Shown piece after piece: positions 1 through 8,180 of a stretch of 24,361 nucleotides of DNA. A program made the translations under genes and the position numbers. The stretch is from contig JAHIHJ010000381.1 in the NCBI GenBank assembly GCA_018899795.1, positions 1-24,361 on the forward strand. Reading direction: 5' to 3'. This DNA comes from Methanobacteriota archaeon. GTDB taxonomy: Archaea > Halobacteriota > Methanosarcinia > Methanosarcinales > Methanoperedenaceae. Numbering within the stretch: position 1 is the stretch's first letter; every line of letters starts with the position of its first letter. Below the pieces are notes generated by a model. The model saw only the letters and a program-made list of their open reading frames with translations, made no database searches and was not told where the DNA came from.

Positions 1-244
1 CAAAACCGGAGTATTCACACAAGGTTTTATCCATTCAACAGGGCATGGCGTAGGGCTTGATATCCACGAAGGTCCTAACCTGAGCGAAAGCGGAAAGGAA
101 CTGAAAGCAGGATGTGTTGTCACTGTTGAGCCTGGACTCTATTTCAAGAGAACAGGCGGCGTAAGGCTTGAAGATGTTGTCGTGGTGACTGCGAACGGAT
201 GCAAGAATTTAACTATATTTGAAAAGAATCTGGTGATTGAATGA
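1..244 (+). CDS. Xaa-Pro peptidase family (M24) protein, C-terminal part
   Basis: The window opens inside this gene; about 80 C-terminal residues are visible, starting at base 2. They contain the M24 'pita-bread' metal-site motifs [13 protein letters not shown] (metal-binding His and substrate-pocket His) and VTVEPGLYF (metal Glu), followed by [12 protein letters not shown] with the last metal-ligand Glu. This order and spacing fit Xaa-Pro dipeptidase/aminopeptidase, which removes residues preceding proline from small peptides in the cytoplasm. The TGA stop overlaps the ATG of the next gene by four bases (ATGA), so the two are translationally coupled. The neighbour is a second M24 enzyme (methionine aminopeptidase), so this looks like a peptide-trimming pair. 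The N-terminus, and thus dipeptidase versus aminopeptidase, cannot be judged. Confidence 0.85.
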   Translation, partial: KTGVFTQGFIHSTGHGVGLDIHEGPNLSESGKELKAGCVVTVEPGLYFKRTGGVRLEDVVVVTANGCKNLTIFEKNLVIE

Positions 245-1116
245 ACGAAAAAGAGGAGATACTGGAAAAATACATGAGAGCGGGTAAGATCCTCTCAGAA
301 GTGCGTGCCGAAACTGCAAAAAAAGTAAAAAAGGATGCAACTTTACTTTCTGTCGCTGAGTTCGCAGAAAACCTGATACGTGAGAAAGGCGGTCAACCGG
401 CTTTCCCGGTCAACATTTCCCGAAATGATGAAGCTGCGCATTCAACTCCAACTTTTGATGATAAATCCGTTTTTGGGGAGGATATGGTAAAACTGGATAT
501 AGGCGTCCACATAGATGGATATATCGCGGACACGGCTATCACGGTTGACCTCTCAGGTCATCCCGACCTTGTCAAGGCTTCAGAAAAAGCTCTAGCTGAT
601 GCTATCAAATTCATACATGCGGGTGTGAACACTGCAGATATCGGAGGCGTGATCGAGGATGCCATAACTTCATTCGGATATAAACCAGTTATCAATCTCA
701 CAGGGCATGGACTTGCGCAATACCTTCAGCATGCACCTCCAGCCATACCCAACAAAAAAATGCCTCACGGCGTTGTGCTGGAAGAAGTTGACATAATCGC
801 CATAGAGCCATTTGCCACAGATGGTGTCGGGAAGATTTACGATGCAGGGAACGCGGAAATATATCATCTTGTTTCCGAGAGACCTGTGCGCCTCCCATCT
901 GCAAGGAAACTTCTCGAAAAAATACTGGAATATAAGACCCTGCCGTTTGCGAAAAGATGGCTCGGCAGCAATGTGGATTTCGCTATGCTGGCTCTAGTCA
1001 AGGCGAACATCATCATGCCCTACCCCATACTGAAAGAAGTAGATGGAGGCCTTATCTCCCAGGCAGAACACTCACTTATCGTTACAGCAGATGGATGTGA
1101 GGTCTTTACAAAATGA
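241..1116 (+). CDS. map: type II methionine aminopeptidase
   Basis: Removes the initiator methionine from new proteins in the cytoplasm, using two divalent metal ions. The 291-residue length is typical of archaeal type II enzymes. Metal ligands are readable: D86 and D97 in LDIGVHIDGYIADTA, H156 in LTGHGL, E189 in IAIEPFA and about E276 in QAEHSL. The substrate-pocket His lies in DEAAHSTP near residue 67. The region after about residue 195, between the E189 and E276 ligands, matches the helical insertion that separates type II from type I enzymes. The ATG is fixed by the ATGA overlap with the preceding M24 gene, and the stop again overlaps the next start by four bases. Confidence 0.95.
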   Translation: MNEKEEILEKYMRAGKILSEVRAETAKKVKKDATLLSVAEFAENLIREKGGQPAFPVNISRNDEAAHSTPTFDDKSVFGEDMVKLDIGVHIDGYIADTAITVDLSGHPDLVKASEKALADAIKFIHAGVNTADIGGVIEDAITSFGYKPVINLTGHGLAQYLQHAPPAIPNKKMPHGVVLEEVDIIAIEPFATDGVGKIYDAGNAEIYHLVSERPVRLPSARKLLEKILEYKTLPFAKRWLGSNVDFAMLALVKANIIMPYPILKEVDGGLISQAEHSLIVTADGCEVFTK

Positions 1117-1892
1117 AGGGTTTCATAACGTTTTTTGTGATAGCATTGTTGGTCGGCGCAGGTGAGGGGGGGAATTTATGGGCTAATAATATCACAATCA
1201 ATGAATATGATATGATATGGAGTTACGACGAGACTATTACCGGAGCGGATTCTATAGCGTTTCGGATTAACATAGATTCGGGTTTTGGCGACAACGATAG
1301 TTTCGTGAATACATGGGAAGTACTTCTGGCAGACAAAGAATTGCGCAAAGAGTTTCGAAGTTCTATCTACAAAGAACTGGATGTGAGGATAAACAACAAA
1401 ACTGACGGGATATATCTTGTCGATGTCGATGCTATGTTATCACCAGATGTCATCGGGAAAACCCATATCTTAGATACAGTTGTGAATACATACACGACAA
1501 CTTACAGGTTTGATACAAGCGTTCTGAATGCAGGAAGTATATGGTTCATGGGGCAGGCAGGGACACCCGTAACCATAGTGATGCCTCAGGGTGTGGATGT
1601 GACAAATATCAGCGGCATTGATAATGCAACTATAAATATTACAGACCATGCAGAAATATCCGGGTTTTTAAGAGAGATATCAAAGGACAGGGGTGAGATC
1701 ACTCTTACGCTATCAAGGAACACTTCATTCATAAAAAAGGAGATCAACGCGTCTAATGTCACTTCACCCGAGAAGACGGACGAAACAAAACCTGTGGTTG
1801 AAATGTTATCCTGGATAAGAGATGCAAGTATTGTCGTGGTAGGACTTGTAATTATTTTATTGATATATGTTTTTAGAATAAGGAAAAAGTAG
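1113..1892 (+). CDS. exported membrane-anchored protein of unknown function
   Basis: I do not recognise a family. The 259 residues begin with a short basic N-terminus and a hydrophobic signal segment (about 4-24, FFVIALLVGAGEG). A long extracytoplasmic region rich in beta-type sequence and Asn-X-Ser/Thr sites (for example NIT, NAT, NTS, NVT) follows, then a single C-terminal membrane helix (about 236-255) ending in the basic stop-transfer tail RIRKK. This is a type I surface protein with a large outer domain, and the many sequons fit archaeal N-glycosylation. It overlaps map by four bases and ends in TAG only five bases before the next ATG, so it belongs to the same operon. A role cannot be assigned from context. 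Confidence 0.8.
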   Translation: MKGFITFFVIALLVGAGEGGNLWANNITINEYDMIWSYDETITGADSIAFRINIDSGFGDNDSFVNTWEVLLADKELRKEFRSSIYKELDVRINNKTDGIYLVDVDAMLSPDVIGKTHILDTVVNTYTTTYRFDTSVLNAGSIWFMGQAGTPVTIVMPQGVDVTNISGIDNATINITDHAEISGFLREISKDRGEITLTLSRNTSFIKKEINASNVTSPEKTDETKPVVEMLSWIRDASIVVVGLVIILLIYVFRIRKK

Positions 1893-1897
1893 TTTCA

Positions 1898-2695
1898 ATG
1901 GACAGAATCGCAGGCAGAGTAAATAAGTTCTACGAAAGATACCCTTACCCATCGTTGCCTATCCGCACTGAGCGCGACCTGATACACAAGCTCCACTCCA
2001 ATGTCATGGGAAATATCCTTGGCACAGTCGAATTGACATCAAGTGACCTTGCTGGGAAAGATATCATGGACGCAGGCTGCGGCACAGGGGAGAAAGCCGC
2101 CTATTTTTCTTATCACGGCGCGCGCGTTACAGCATTTGACCTTTGCAGTGCATCGCTTGAGAAAGCAAGAGAGCTTGCCGATAAATTCAACCTGCAGGTA
2201 GAATTCAGCCACTGTGATATGGCTAAGTTTTGGACTGAAAAACGGTTTGATCACGTATTCTGTCTCGGGGCGCTTCACCATACTGAAAAACCTTATGATA
2301 ATTTCCTTGCGCTTTCAAAATTTTGTAAGCCTGGAGGGACTATTACTGTAGGGCTCTATAACCGATACGGACGGCTGCGGCACAGGCTGGTGAGGACCTG
2401 GATCGGATTTAGAGCGGGTCTGGATTTCGATAAGAGGATGGAGTATGTGGAGAGATCGATATACGGAAGAAAAATGAGGAGCGTTCATGAAGCGGCGTAT
2501 GTTGCTGATAAATATGTGCATCCCCATGAGAGTTATCATACGGTGGAAGAAGTGCTCGGGTGGTTTAAGAAGAATGGATTTTCATTTATCGGAGCGCATC
2601 CGCGAACTGATGCGGGCGCAGGGGCTTTTTTTACGCAGTTGAAGTGGATGGTCAAAGGGAATGGGTTTTTTGTGATGTCGGGGAAGAAGGAGTGA
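1898..2695 (+). CDS. class I SAM-dependent methyltransferase
   Basis: Rossmann-fold methyltransferase of 265 residues. Motif I is DIMDAGCGTGEKAAYF (near residues 50-65), followed by the acidic end of strand beta-2 (VTAFDLC) and the post-motif segment VFCLGALHHTEKPYDN near residue 125. The N-terminus contains NKFYERYPYPSLP, seen in a subgroup of small-molecule or tRNA-type methyltransferases. The C-terminal part (FFKKNGFSF-like helix and strand) closes the fold. The substrate cannot be read from sequence. The ATG follows the TAG of the membrane protein by five bases, and it is the last gene of this plus-strand run before a 600-base gap. Confidence 0.88.
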   Translation: MDRIAGRVNKFYERYPYPSLPIRTERDLIHKLHSNVMGNILGTVELTSSDLAGKDIMDAGCGTGEKAAYFSYHGARVTAFDLCSASLEKARELADKFNLQVEFSHCDMAKFWTEKRFDHVFCLGALHHTEKPYDNFLALSKFCKPGGTITVGLYNRYGRLRHRLVRTWIGFRAGLDFDKRMEYVERSIYGRKMRSVHEAAYVADKYVHPHESYHTVEEVLGWFKKNGFSFIGAHPRTDAGAGAFFTQLKWMVKGNGFFVMSGKKE

Positions 2696-3307
2696 TGGTT
2701 GTCAGGAAAGCTTTGCCAGAAATAAAAGAGTTCAATTAGTATCAACAATTATGAGTATTTTTATGATCTTGACCAAATAGGAATATTATTCCCCTTATAT
2801 TTTCGATATATCATCCCCGTACAGATCATATCATACACAAGGATTCATTCAAGAAAATAAAATTCATGACTTACATTATCGAACAAAAAATTGAATCAGG
2901 GATCAATATTTCAAAACATCGCACTCCAGATATAAGAGATCTTCCCCATTCCCTACCCATATTTCTTTCAGACCTTATTAGATCATTTGGCATTTACGCC
3001 CCGAAAGCACGGGTATTCCTGGTTTATCTTTCAATCTCTTATATCTCTCTGAGCAGAGAAATCCAGACGAATCAACTTCCTTAACCTTTATCGGTTATGA
3101 GGTATTTCCCTCATGGAAGCCTGGTTTTTATTCCATGGTTCTTCTTTCTATCTCTTTTTTGCTCATTCCAGAGTGCACCTATTACTTTTATTGAAGTAAC
3201 AGGCAATTACAACATTAATTTATCATGATTAATAGTTTTCGTTATCGAATCTGATAACAAAGTGGGTAATATGATTTGATCATGGCATCTTGAATCCACT
3301 GCTGTCT
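2696..3307. other. intergenic gap between convergent units
   Basis: This AT-rich stretch lies between the end of the methyltransferase operon and the end of gatB. I see no convincing gene. It holds several short inverted repeats: GGAAT-att-ATTCC at 2780-2792 before a T-rich stretch, which could be a weak terminator for the plus-strand operon; TTACTT/AAGTAA near 3181-3198; and GTTATC-gaatct-GATAAC at 3241-3258. An open frame at 2866-3084 (72 residues) has no recognisable domain and is not called. No tRNA-like fold was found. Confidence 0.5.
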
Positions 3308-4729
3308 TCATTTTGTCAAAAGGTTTATGAGCACTTCCATCACCGCTCTCGCATCCGCGCCACCCTTCGTCTTCTTCATGACCGCGCCCACAAGCGAGTT
3401 GAGCGCCTTCTCCTTCCCTGCTCTGAAATCAGCAACAGCCACCGGGTTCTCCTTGATCGCTTCAAGCGCCGCAGTTTCAACGATGTCGCCCGCTACTATT
3501 ACAAGCCCCTTATCCTTGATTATCTCCTCAGGCGAGCCCCCTTTATCAAGCAACGTCCTGATAATATCCACGGCGCCGTCCTCTGTTATCTTCTTGCCAG
3601 TAAGAAGCTCAAGCACAGAAAGCATGTGCTCTTTCTTGAAAGCATCAATCGTGAGGTCACGGTAGTTCAATTCACCCTTCAACACATCGCATATCCATAC
3701 TGCTGAGGTCTTCGGGTCTGCTCTATTTGCAACATCTTCATAGAATATCGCAAGCTTCAATTCCGAAGTCAGCGCCTTTGCATGGTCGTCTATGATCCCA
3801 TACTGCTCCACAAAGCGCATCCTCCTCGCATCCGGCAATTCAGGCAGCGTCTCCTTTATCGCAGGCGCCCATCCCGATATCTTCAGGGGCACAAGGTCAG
3901 GCTCAGGGAAATAGCGATAATCATGAGCCTCTTCCTTCGTCCTCATGGAGAGTGTGATCTCGCGCGCCTCGTCAAAATGCCGCGTCTCCTGCACCACAAC
4001 ACCCCCGCGGCGCAACACGTTCTTCTGCCGCACGATCTCAAAGAGCAGCGCGCGCTCAGCCCCTTTAAATGATGAAATGTTCTTTATCTCGGCGCGCTGT
4101 CCTCCCATAATAGAAATGTTGGCATCCACACGCATCGCCCCTTCAAGGTTCCCATCAAACACATCAAGGTACTCAACAATGTTGCGAAGCTTATCCAGAT
4201 ACCGCCGCGCTTCTTTGGGGCTCCTCATGTCAGGATCGCTCACTATCTCGATAAGCGCCATGCCGGAACGGTTGTAGTCGATAAGCGTGTATTTCGATTT
4301 ATCTATGGTGCCTTCATGCACAAGCCTGCCCGGGTCTTCTTCCATGTGCGCCCGCGTTATCCCCACCCTGAGCTCCCCTTCCTCGCCTTCTATCATAACG
4401 TAGCCTCCGCTTGAAATAGGGAAGTCGTACTGCGTTATCTGGAAGCCTTTCGGGAGGTCAGGATAATAGTAGTTCTTTCGATAGAACTGTGTGTGCTCTT
4501 CCACTTTACAGTTGAGCGCAAGTCCTATCTTTATAGCCGATTCCACGGCTTTTTTATTAATTACCGGCATCGAGCCGGGCAATCCCAGGCATACAGGACA
4601 CACATGGGAGTTGGGGGGGTCGTTATGATAATCCGTAGCGCAGCCGCAGAACACCTTTGTTTTTAGCTTGTTCAACTGCACATGGACTTCAAGCCCTATC
4701 ATCACGCCGTCAGGGTTTTCGTACATCAC
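3308..4729 (-). CDS. gatB: aspartyl/glutamyl-tRNA amidotransferase subunit B
   Basis: GatB binds misacylated tRNA and phosphorylates the Asp/Glu carboxylate before amidation. In archaea GatCAB mainly forms Asn-tRNA(Asn), since GatDE handles Gln-tRNA(Gln). The 473 residues are full length. The N-terminal kinase core starts MIGLEVHVQL and carries the zinc-type cysteines CGC and CPVC (about residues 28-46), then ITRAHMEEDPGRL and DYNRSGMALIEIVSDPD. The helical YqeY-like tail runs to the end (KGGADARAVMEVLINLL). Two starts are possible: GTG at 4729 (GTGA overlap with gatA) or ATG at 4726 (TGATG overlap); ATG is the more usual choice. It is the last gene of gatC-gatA-gatB. Confidence 0.97.
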   Translation of the reverse strand: MMYENPDGVMIGLEVHVQLNKLKTKVFCGCATDYHNDPPNSHVCPVCLGLPGSMPVINKKAVESAIKIGLALNCKVEEHTQFYRKNYYYPDLPKGFQITQYDFPISSGGYVMIEGEEGELRVGITRAHMEEDPGRLVHEGTIDKSKYTLIDYNRSGMALIEIVSDPDMRSPKEARRYLDKLRNIVEYLDVFDGNLEGAMRVDANISIMGGQRAEIKNISSFKGAERALLFEIVRQKNVLRRGGVVVQETRHFDEAREITLSMRTKEEAHDYRYFPEPDLVPLKISGWAPAIKETLPELPDARRMRFVEQYGIIDDHAKALTSELKLAIFYEDVANRADPKTSAVWICDVLKGELNYRDLTIDAFKKEHMLSVLELLTGKKITEDGAVDIIRTLLDKGGSPEEIIKDKGLVIVAGDIVETAALEAIKENPVAVADFRAGKEKALNSLVGAVMKKTKGGADARAVMEVLINLLTK

Positions 4730-6147
4730 ATCCCCTCTGGTCGCTTTGCATGGAAATCGGTATTCTCTTCAAATGTGTAAGCCGCGCGCAGGATAGTCGA
4801 TTCATCAAAATGCTTACCTATTATCTGCATCCCGATAGGCAGTCCGCCAGAGAAACCGCACGGCACCGAGATGGACGGAACGCCTGCAAGGTTTATGGGG
4901 ACAGTATCAACGTCGGCAAGATACAGAGAGATCGGGTCGTCTATCTTTTCCCCCAGCTTGAACGCAGGATACGGCATGGTCGGCGTAATTAGAACATCAA
5001 CGTCCTTAAATGCCCGCTCGAAGTCCTGCTTAATAAGTGTTCTGACCTTCAGGGCTTTCAGGTAGTATTTGTCATGATACCCTGCCGAAAGCGCATAAGT
5101 GCCCAAAAGAATTCTCCGCTTTACCTCATCCCCGAAACCGGCAGCCCTCACATGCGAAAAAGTTGTATGCCAGTCTGAGTCCTCTGTGCGCAGCCCATAT
5201 CTCATCCCGTCAAACCGCGCAAGGTTTGAAGAGGCTTCGCTCATTGCGATTATGTAATAAGCTGCAAGCGCATACTTCGTGTGGGGCATCTTAACTGTCG
5301 TGGTTTTCGCGCCCAGTTCTTCGAGAGCATTTATGGAATCCCTGACAGCTTTATCCACTTTTTCATCTGTACCTTCCCCGAAATATTCTTCAGGCACCCC
5401 GACCCGCAATCCTTTCACATTATTTTCAAGGGATGAGGAATAATTTACTTCCTTATCAACAGATGTTGAATCGCGCGGGTCGTAACCAGCCACAACATCA
5501 AAAAGAGCCGTCACATCGCGAACGCTTGTTGCGAACGGTCCTATCTGCTCAAGTGAGTTCGCATAAGCGATAAGTCCGTACCTTGAAATGACGCCATAAG
5601 TGGGTTTTAGCCCGACAACGCCGCAAAACGATGCAGGACAGCGAACAGAGCCGCCGGTATCAGAACCAAGCGCAAGCGGAACTTCACCACCAGCAACTGC
5701 TGCCGCACTTCCGCCAGAGGAGCCGCCCGGCACCCTTTCCATGTCCCAGGGATTTTTCGTAGCTCCGTAAAAACTACTCTCAGTCGATGTTCCCATTGCG
5801 AACTCGTCCATGTTCGTCTTTCCGATGATGACAGCACCCGCGTCTTTTAGCCTCTCTATGACATGGGCATTATATGGGGGAACGTAGCCTTTCAGTATAT
5901 TTGAGGCGCAGGTTGTCTGTATACCTTTTGTAGAAATATTGTCCTTGATGGCGACAGGTATGCCTGCAAGCGGTCCTTCAATATCATTTGCATCAATTTC
6001 TTTCGCACGGGAAAGCGCGCTTTCTCCTGCAATAGAAATAAAGGCATTTAACTTACTTCTGCCTATCCTGTCCAGATATTCGGCAACGACTTCCTCTGAA
6101 GAACCCGCGTGTATCCTCTCTTTCAGTTCATTGATGCTCGCCCACAT
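4726..6147 (-). CDS. gatA: aspartyl/glutamyl-tRNA amidotransferase subunit A
   Basis: Amidase-signature subunit that hydrolyses glutamine and feeds ammonia to GatB. The Ser-cisSer-Lys triad is intact: K68 in IPVAIKDNIS, the cis-Ser region at 143-147 in VPGGSSGGSAAA, and nucleophile S167 in GSDTGGSVRCPA. The FCGVVGLKPTYG segment follows as in all GatA proteins. At 473 residues it has normal length. It begins one base after gatC ends and its TGA stop overlaps the gatB start, so the three subunits are translationally coupled and probably made in equal amounts. Confidence 0.97.
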   Translation of the reverse strand: MWASINELKERIHAGSSEEVVAEYLDRIGRSKLNAFISIAGESALSRAKEIDANDIEGPLAGIPVAIKDNISTKGIQTTCASNILKGYVPPYNAHVIERLKDAGAVIIGKTNMDEFAMGTSTESSFYGATKNPWDMERVPGGSSGGSAAAVAGGEVPLALGSDTGGSVRCPASFCGVVGLKPTYGVISRYGLIAYANSLEQIGPFATSVRDVTALFDVVAGYDPRDSTSVDKEVNYSSSLENNVKGLRVGVPEEYFGEGTDEKVDKAVRDSINALEELGAKTTTVKMPHTKYALAAYYIIAMSEASSNLARFDGMRYGLRTEDSDWHTTFSHVRAAGFGDEVKRRILLGTYALSAGYHDKYYLKALKVRTLIKQDFERAFKDVDVLITPTMPYPAFKLGEKIDDPISLYLADVDTVPINLAGVPSISVPCGFSGGLPIGMQIIGKHFDESTILRAAYTFEENTDFHAKRPEGM

Positions 6148-6148
6148 T

Positions 6149-6439
6149 TCACATCATCCTCGGCGCCTTGAAGAACCCCTCATGCGTCTTTGGGGCATTG
6201 GAAAGCGCCTCTTCCTGCGTAAGGGAACCGCCCTGTTCGCGAACCTCATCCTCCCTGAAGACGTTGCTGAGGGGCAGAACATGATAAGTTGGCTCAACCC
6301 CATCTGTATCAACCTCATCCAGTTCGCTGAAATAATCGAGAACAGAATTGAGCTTCGGAGTATATATCTCAATATCCTTTTCGCTCAATTCAAGGCGCGA
6401 AAGCCATCCAATATGCGTAAGGTCTTTCCTGGTTATCAT
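6149..6439 (-). CDS. gatC: aspartyl/glutamyl-tRNA amidotransferase subunit C
   Basis: Small subunit of 96 residues, the family's usual size. It wraps around GatA and stabilises the GatA-GatB contact. Recognisable features are the N-terminal helix segment THIGWLSRLELSEKDIE, the helix YTPKLNSVLDYFSELDEVDTDGVEPTYH, and the C-terminal EALSNAPKTHEGFFKAPRMM, which matches the conserved 'NAP ... GFFKVP' ending. It is the first gene of the minus-strand gatCAB operon, so the promoter should lie at about 6440-6499, downstream of a hairpin at 6500-6519. Confidence 0.95.
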   Translation of the reverse strand: MITRKDLTHIGWLSRLELSEKDIEIYTPKLNSVLDYFSELDEVDTDGVEPTYHVLPLSNVFREDEVREQGGSLTQEEALSNAPKTHEGFFKAPRMM

Positions 6440-6499
6440 AATGTTCTCTGCAATCTGAATTAAACGTAATAAGCCTTTGCTTTTATGGAGATTTTAAAA

Positions 6500-6519
6500 T
6501 TTTTTGGTGTCCCAAAAAA
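6500..6519 (-). terminator. putative terminator hairpin after the tail-anchored protein gene
   Basis: A perfect 8-bp inverted repeat, TTTTTTGG (6500-6507) and CCAAAAAA (6512-6519) with a four-base loop, lies 60 bases past the stop of the minus-strand gene at 6581-7039 and upstream of gatC. The flanking A/T tract gives a T-rich stretch on the minus transcript. It may end that transcript and separate it from gatCAB. An operator role for gatC is the alternative. Confidence 0.4.
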
Positions 6520-6580
6520 CCATATCAGTATAGCATCCGTATTCAAAAGCAGGCTGCTAACTGATAATGCCTCTATTAGA

Positions 6581-7039
6581 TTATTGCATTTTGACCAGTA
6601 TCACTATCTCAACAAGAAGTATCAGGATCATAACCGGCAATACTGTTGTTTTCATCAGGCTTTGCAATTGGCTCACGCTCGCTGTAAGATCATTTATAGA
6701 ATCCACCAACGGCTCCGGTGTCATAACAGGGGGTGGACTAGCCTGTGCTATCTCCTCAGGTTCCTGCTGCACATGCGCTGCATGAGGTGTCGGCTGCATG
6801 GGTTCAGGTCTTGGTTCGACCCTGACCTGGGGCTTTTGTACAGGAGGCGCAGGTCTACTATGTAATAATGCTTTATACATTGCATCTTCGCTGCCTTTTG
6901 CTGCAGGCGGTCTATAAGGCTGTGCAGCAGGTTTTACAGGCTGCGCAGGCGCTTGTTTGATCTCATTCGCTACAGGTGGCTTTGGCTTAGGCTTATTTGT
7001 CAGCAAAGCTTTAAACATCGCATCTTCATCCATTGGCAT
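6581..7039 (-). CDS. proline-rich tail-anchored membrane protein with repeated motif
   Basis: I do not recognise a family. The 152 residues have no signal peptide and consist mostly of low-complexity Pro/Lys/Ala/Gln sequence. One hydrophobic helix sits at the very C-terminus (about 132-149, VLPVMILILLVEIVILV), the layout of a tail-anchored protein with its bulk in the cytoplasm. A short motif occurs twice: EDAMFKALL at residues 5-13 and EDAMYKALL at 51-59, each followed by Pro-rich sequence. A predicted helix (about 112-130, DSINDLTASVSQLQSLM) precedes the anchor and could oligomerise. The start is supported by AGAGGGTAC upstream of ATG. It is divergent from the flippase-like gene at 7158. 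Confidence 0.75.
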   Translation of the reverse strand: MPMDEDAMFKALLTNKPKPKPPVANEIKQAPAQPVKPAAQPYRPPAAKGSEDAMYKALLHSRPAPPVQKPQVRVEPRPEPMQPTPHAAHVQQEPEEIAQASPPPVMTPEPLVDSINDLTASVSQLQSLMKTTVLPVMILILLVEIVILVKMQ

Positions 7040-7157
7040 TTTGTACCCTCTGCCTTTTATGTTAAAGGCAAATGTTGATATTACAATATTAATACTTAAA
7101 ACATTTGATTACTACCAGCAATTTTATCTAGTGTGAAAGTAAGTATCAGGGTAAAAC

Positions 7158-8180
7158 ATGGATCGATTCAAGAAAAAAAATATCTGGATTGTGGTATTGA
7201 TCGGCGCTTTGATATTTGCGCTTTTCGCAAACGAAGTGGGTTTTAACGAATTCATATCCCGTATCAGCAAGATCAACAAATCGCTTTTTCTTCTTGTTAT
7301 CCTTTTCAACTTCCTGAACATACTGGCTTTCACGATCACCTGGCGGTATCTTATTCCCTCAAAGATCGGTATCTACAGGTTATTTTCGTTCTTTATGGCA
7401 GGGACATTTGTTAACAATATCACTCCCACGTTCGGGACTGGCGGCGAGCCGATAAAAGCCATGTTGCTGGGCAAAGAAACCGGCATAAGCAAGGCAGAAT
7501 GTTTTGCAGGTGTTATAACGCAGAGGATGCTGAACATGTTCCCGTTCCTGGTGATCGGCGGACTGGGTGTAGGGCTTTTGTTCTCAAGGTCTGAAGTAAG
7601 GCTTGAAACATGGCAGTTAATAGGTCTTGCGTTCTCGATTACTCTTGCATTCAGCATGTTTGGCCTGATCATTTATTTTTATATGAAAAAAGACAAACTT
7701 TCATCGTTCGTTCATTCAGTGATCAAATTTCTATCCCCATTTATAGGGCTTGTGAAAAAAGGATATGACCACAGGGCTTACGTGGAAGCAGTCGATAGAT
7801 CAATTGATTCATTTCATGGCGGTCTAAAGAATATCGGGAATAACAGGAACGCTGTTCTAAAAGCCACTATATTATCTTTCCTGGGATGGGTGTTTGATAT
7901 TATGGCTATATATGCGGTATTTCTCTCCATGGGAGAGCCGGATATCCATATCAGCATCCTGATAATCACATATACGCTTTCAATGATGAGCAGCTGGCTC
8001 CCCCTTTTTCTTCCAGGTGGTCTGGGTGTCGTTGATGTTACCATGGCAGGGCTTTTCATGTTCGGCGGTATCTCGGCAGAGTCTGCATTGGTGGCAGCGT
8101 GGCTTTACAGGCTCGTATCCTACTGGCTCAATACAAGCCTCGGTGGCTTTTATTTATGGCTATCATTAAAGCCCAGATAA
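7158..8180 (+). CDS. UPF0104/LPG-synthase-type flippase-like membrane protein
   Basis: An integral membrane protein of 340 residues with about eight hydrophobic segments. It fits the lysylphosphatidylglycerol-synthase transmembrane (flippase-like, UPF0104) family, which includes archaeal AglD-like and lipid-translocating proteins. Family marks are the GTFVNNITPTFGTGGEPIKAMLL region near residues 85-110, a basic loop after the central helices, and the late FLPGGLGVVDVTMAGLF motif (about 285-300). There is no soluble LPG-synthase domain, as in most archaeal members. Possible roles include lipid-linked sugar or polar-lipid translocation; substrate unknown. The 3' end overlaps the convergent MfnD-like gene by 15 bases. 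Confidence 0.85.
   Translation: MDRFKKKNIWIVVLIGALIFALFANEVGFNEFISRISKINKSLFLLVILFNFLNILAFTITWRYLIPSKIGIYRLFSFFMAGTFVNNITPTFGTGGEPIKAMLLGKETGISKAECFAGVITQRMLNMFPFLVIGGLGVGLLFSRSEVRLETWQLIGLAFSITLAFSMFGLIIYFYMKKDKLSSFVHSVIKFLSPFIGLVKKGYDHRAYVEAVDRSIDSFHGGLKNIGNNRNAVLKATILSFLGWVFDIMAIYAVFLSMGEPDIHISILIITYTLSMMSSWLPLFLPGGLGVVDVTMAGLFMFGGISAESALVAAWLYRLVSYWLNTSLGGFYLWLSLKPR

Noticed and set aside
2866..3084. 72-residue open frame in the gap before gatB
   Set aside because: No recognisable domain, no clear ribosome-binding site, and composition like the surrounding non-coding DNA; not called as a gene.
3327..3706. Plus-strand frames opposite gatB
   Set aside because: Antisense shadows of a well-conserved gene with intact codon structure on the minus strand.
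6485..6865. 126-residue plus-strand frame
   Set aside because: Overlaps the minus-strand tail-anchored protein gene, is rich in Cys/His/Arg as expected of an antisense shadow, and has no family resemblance.
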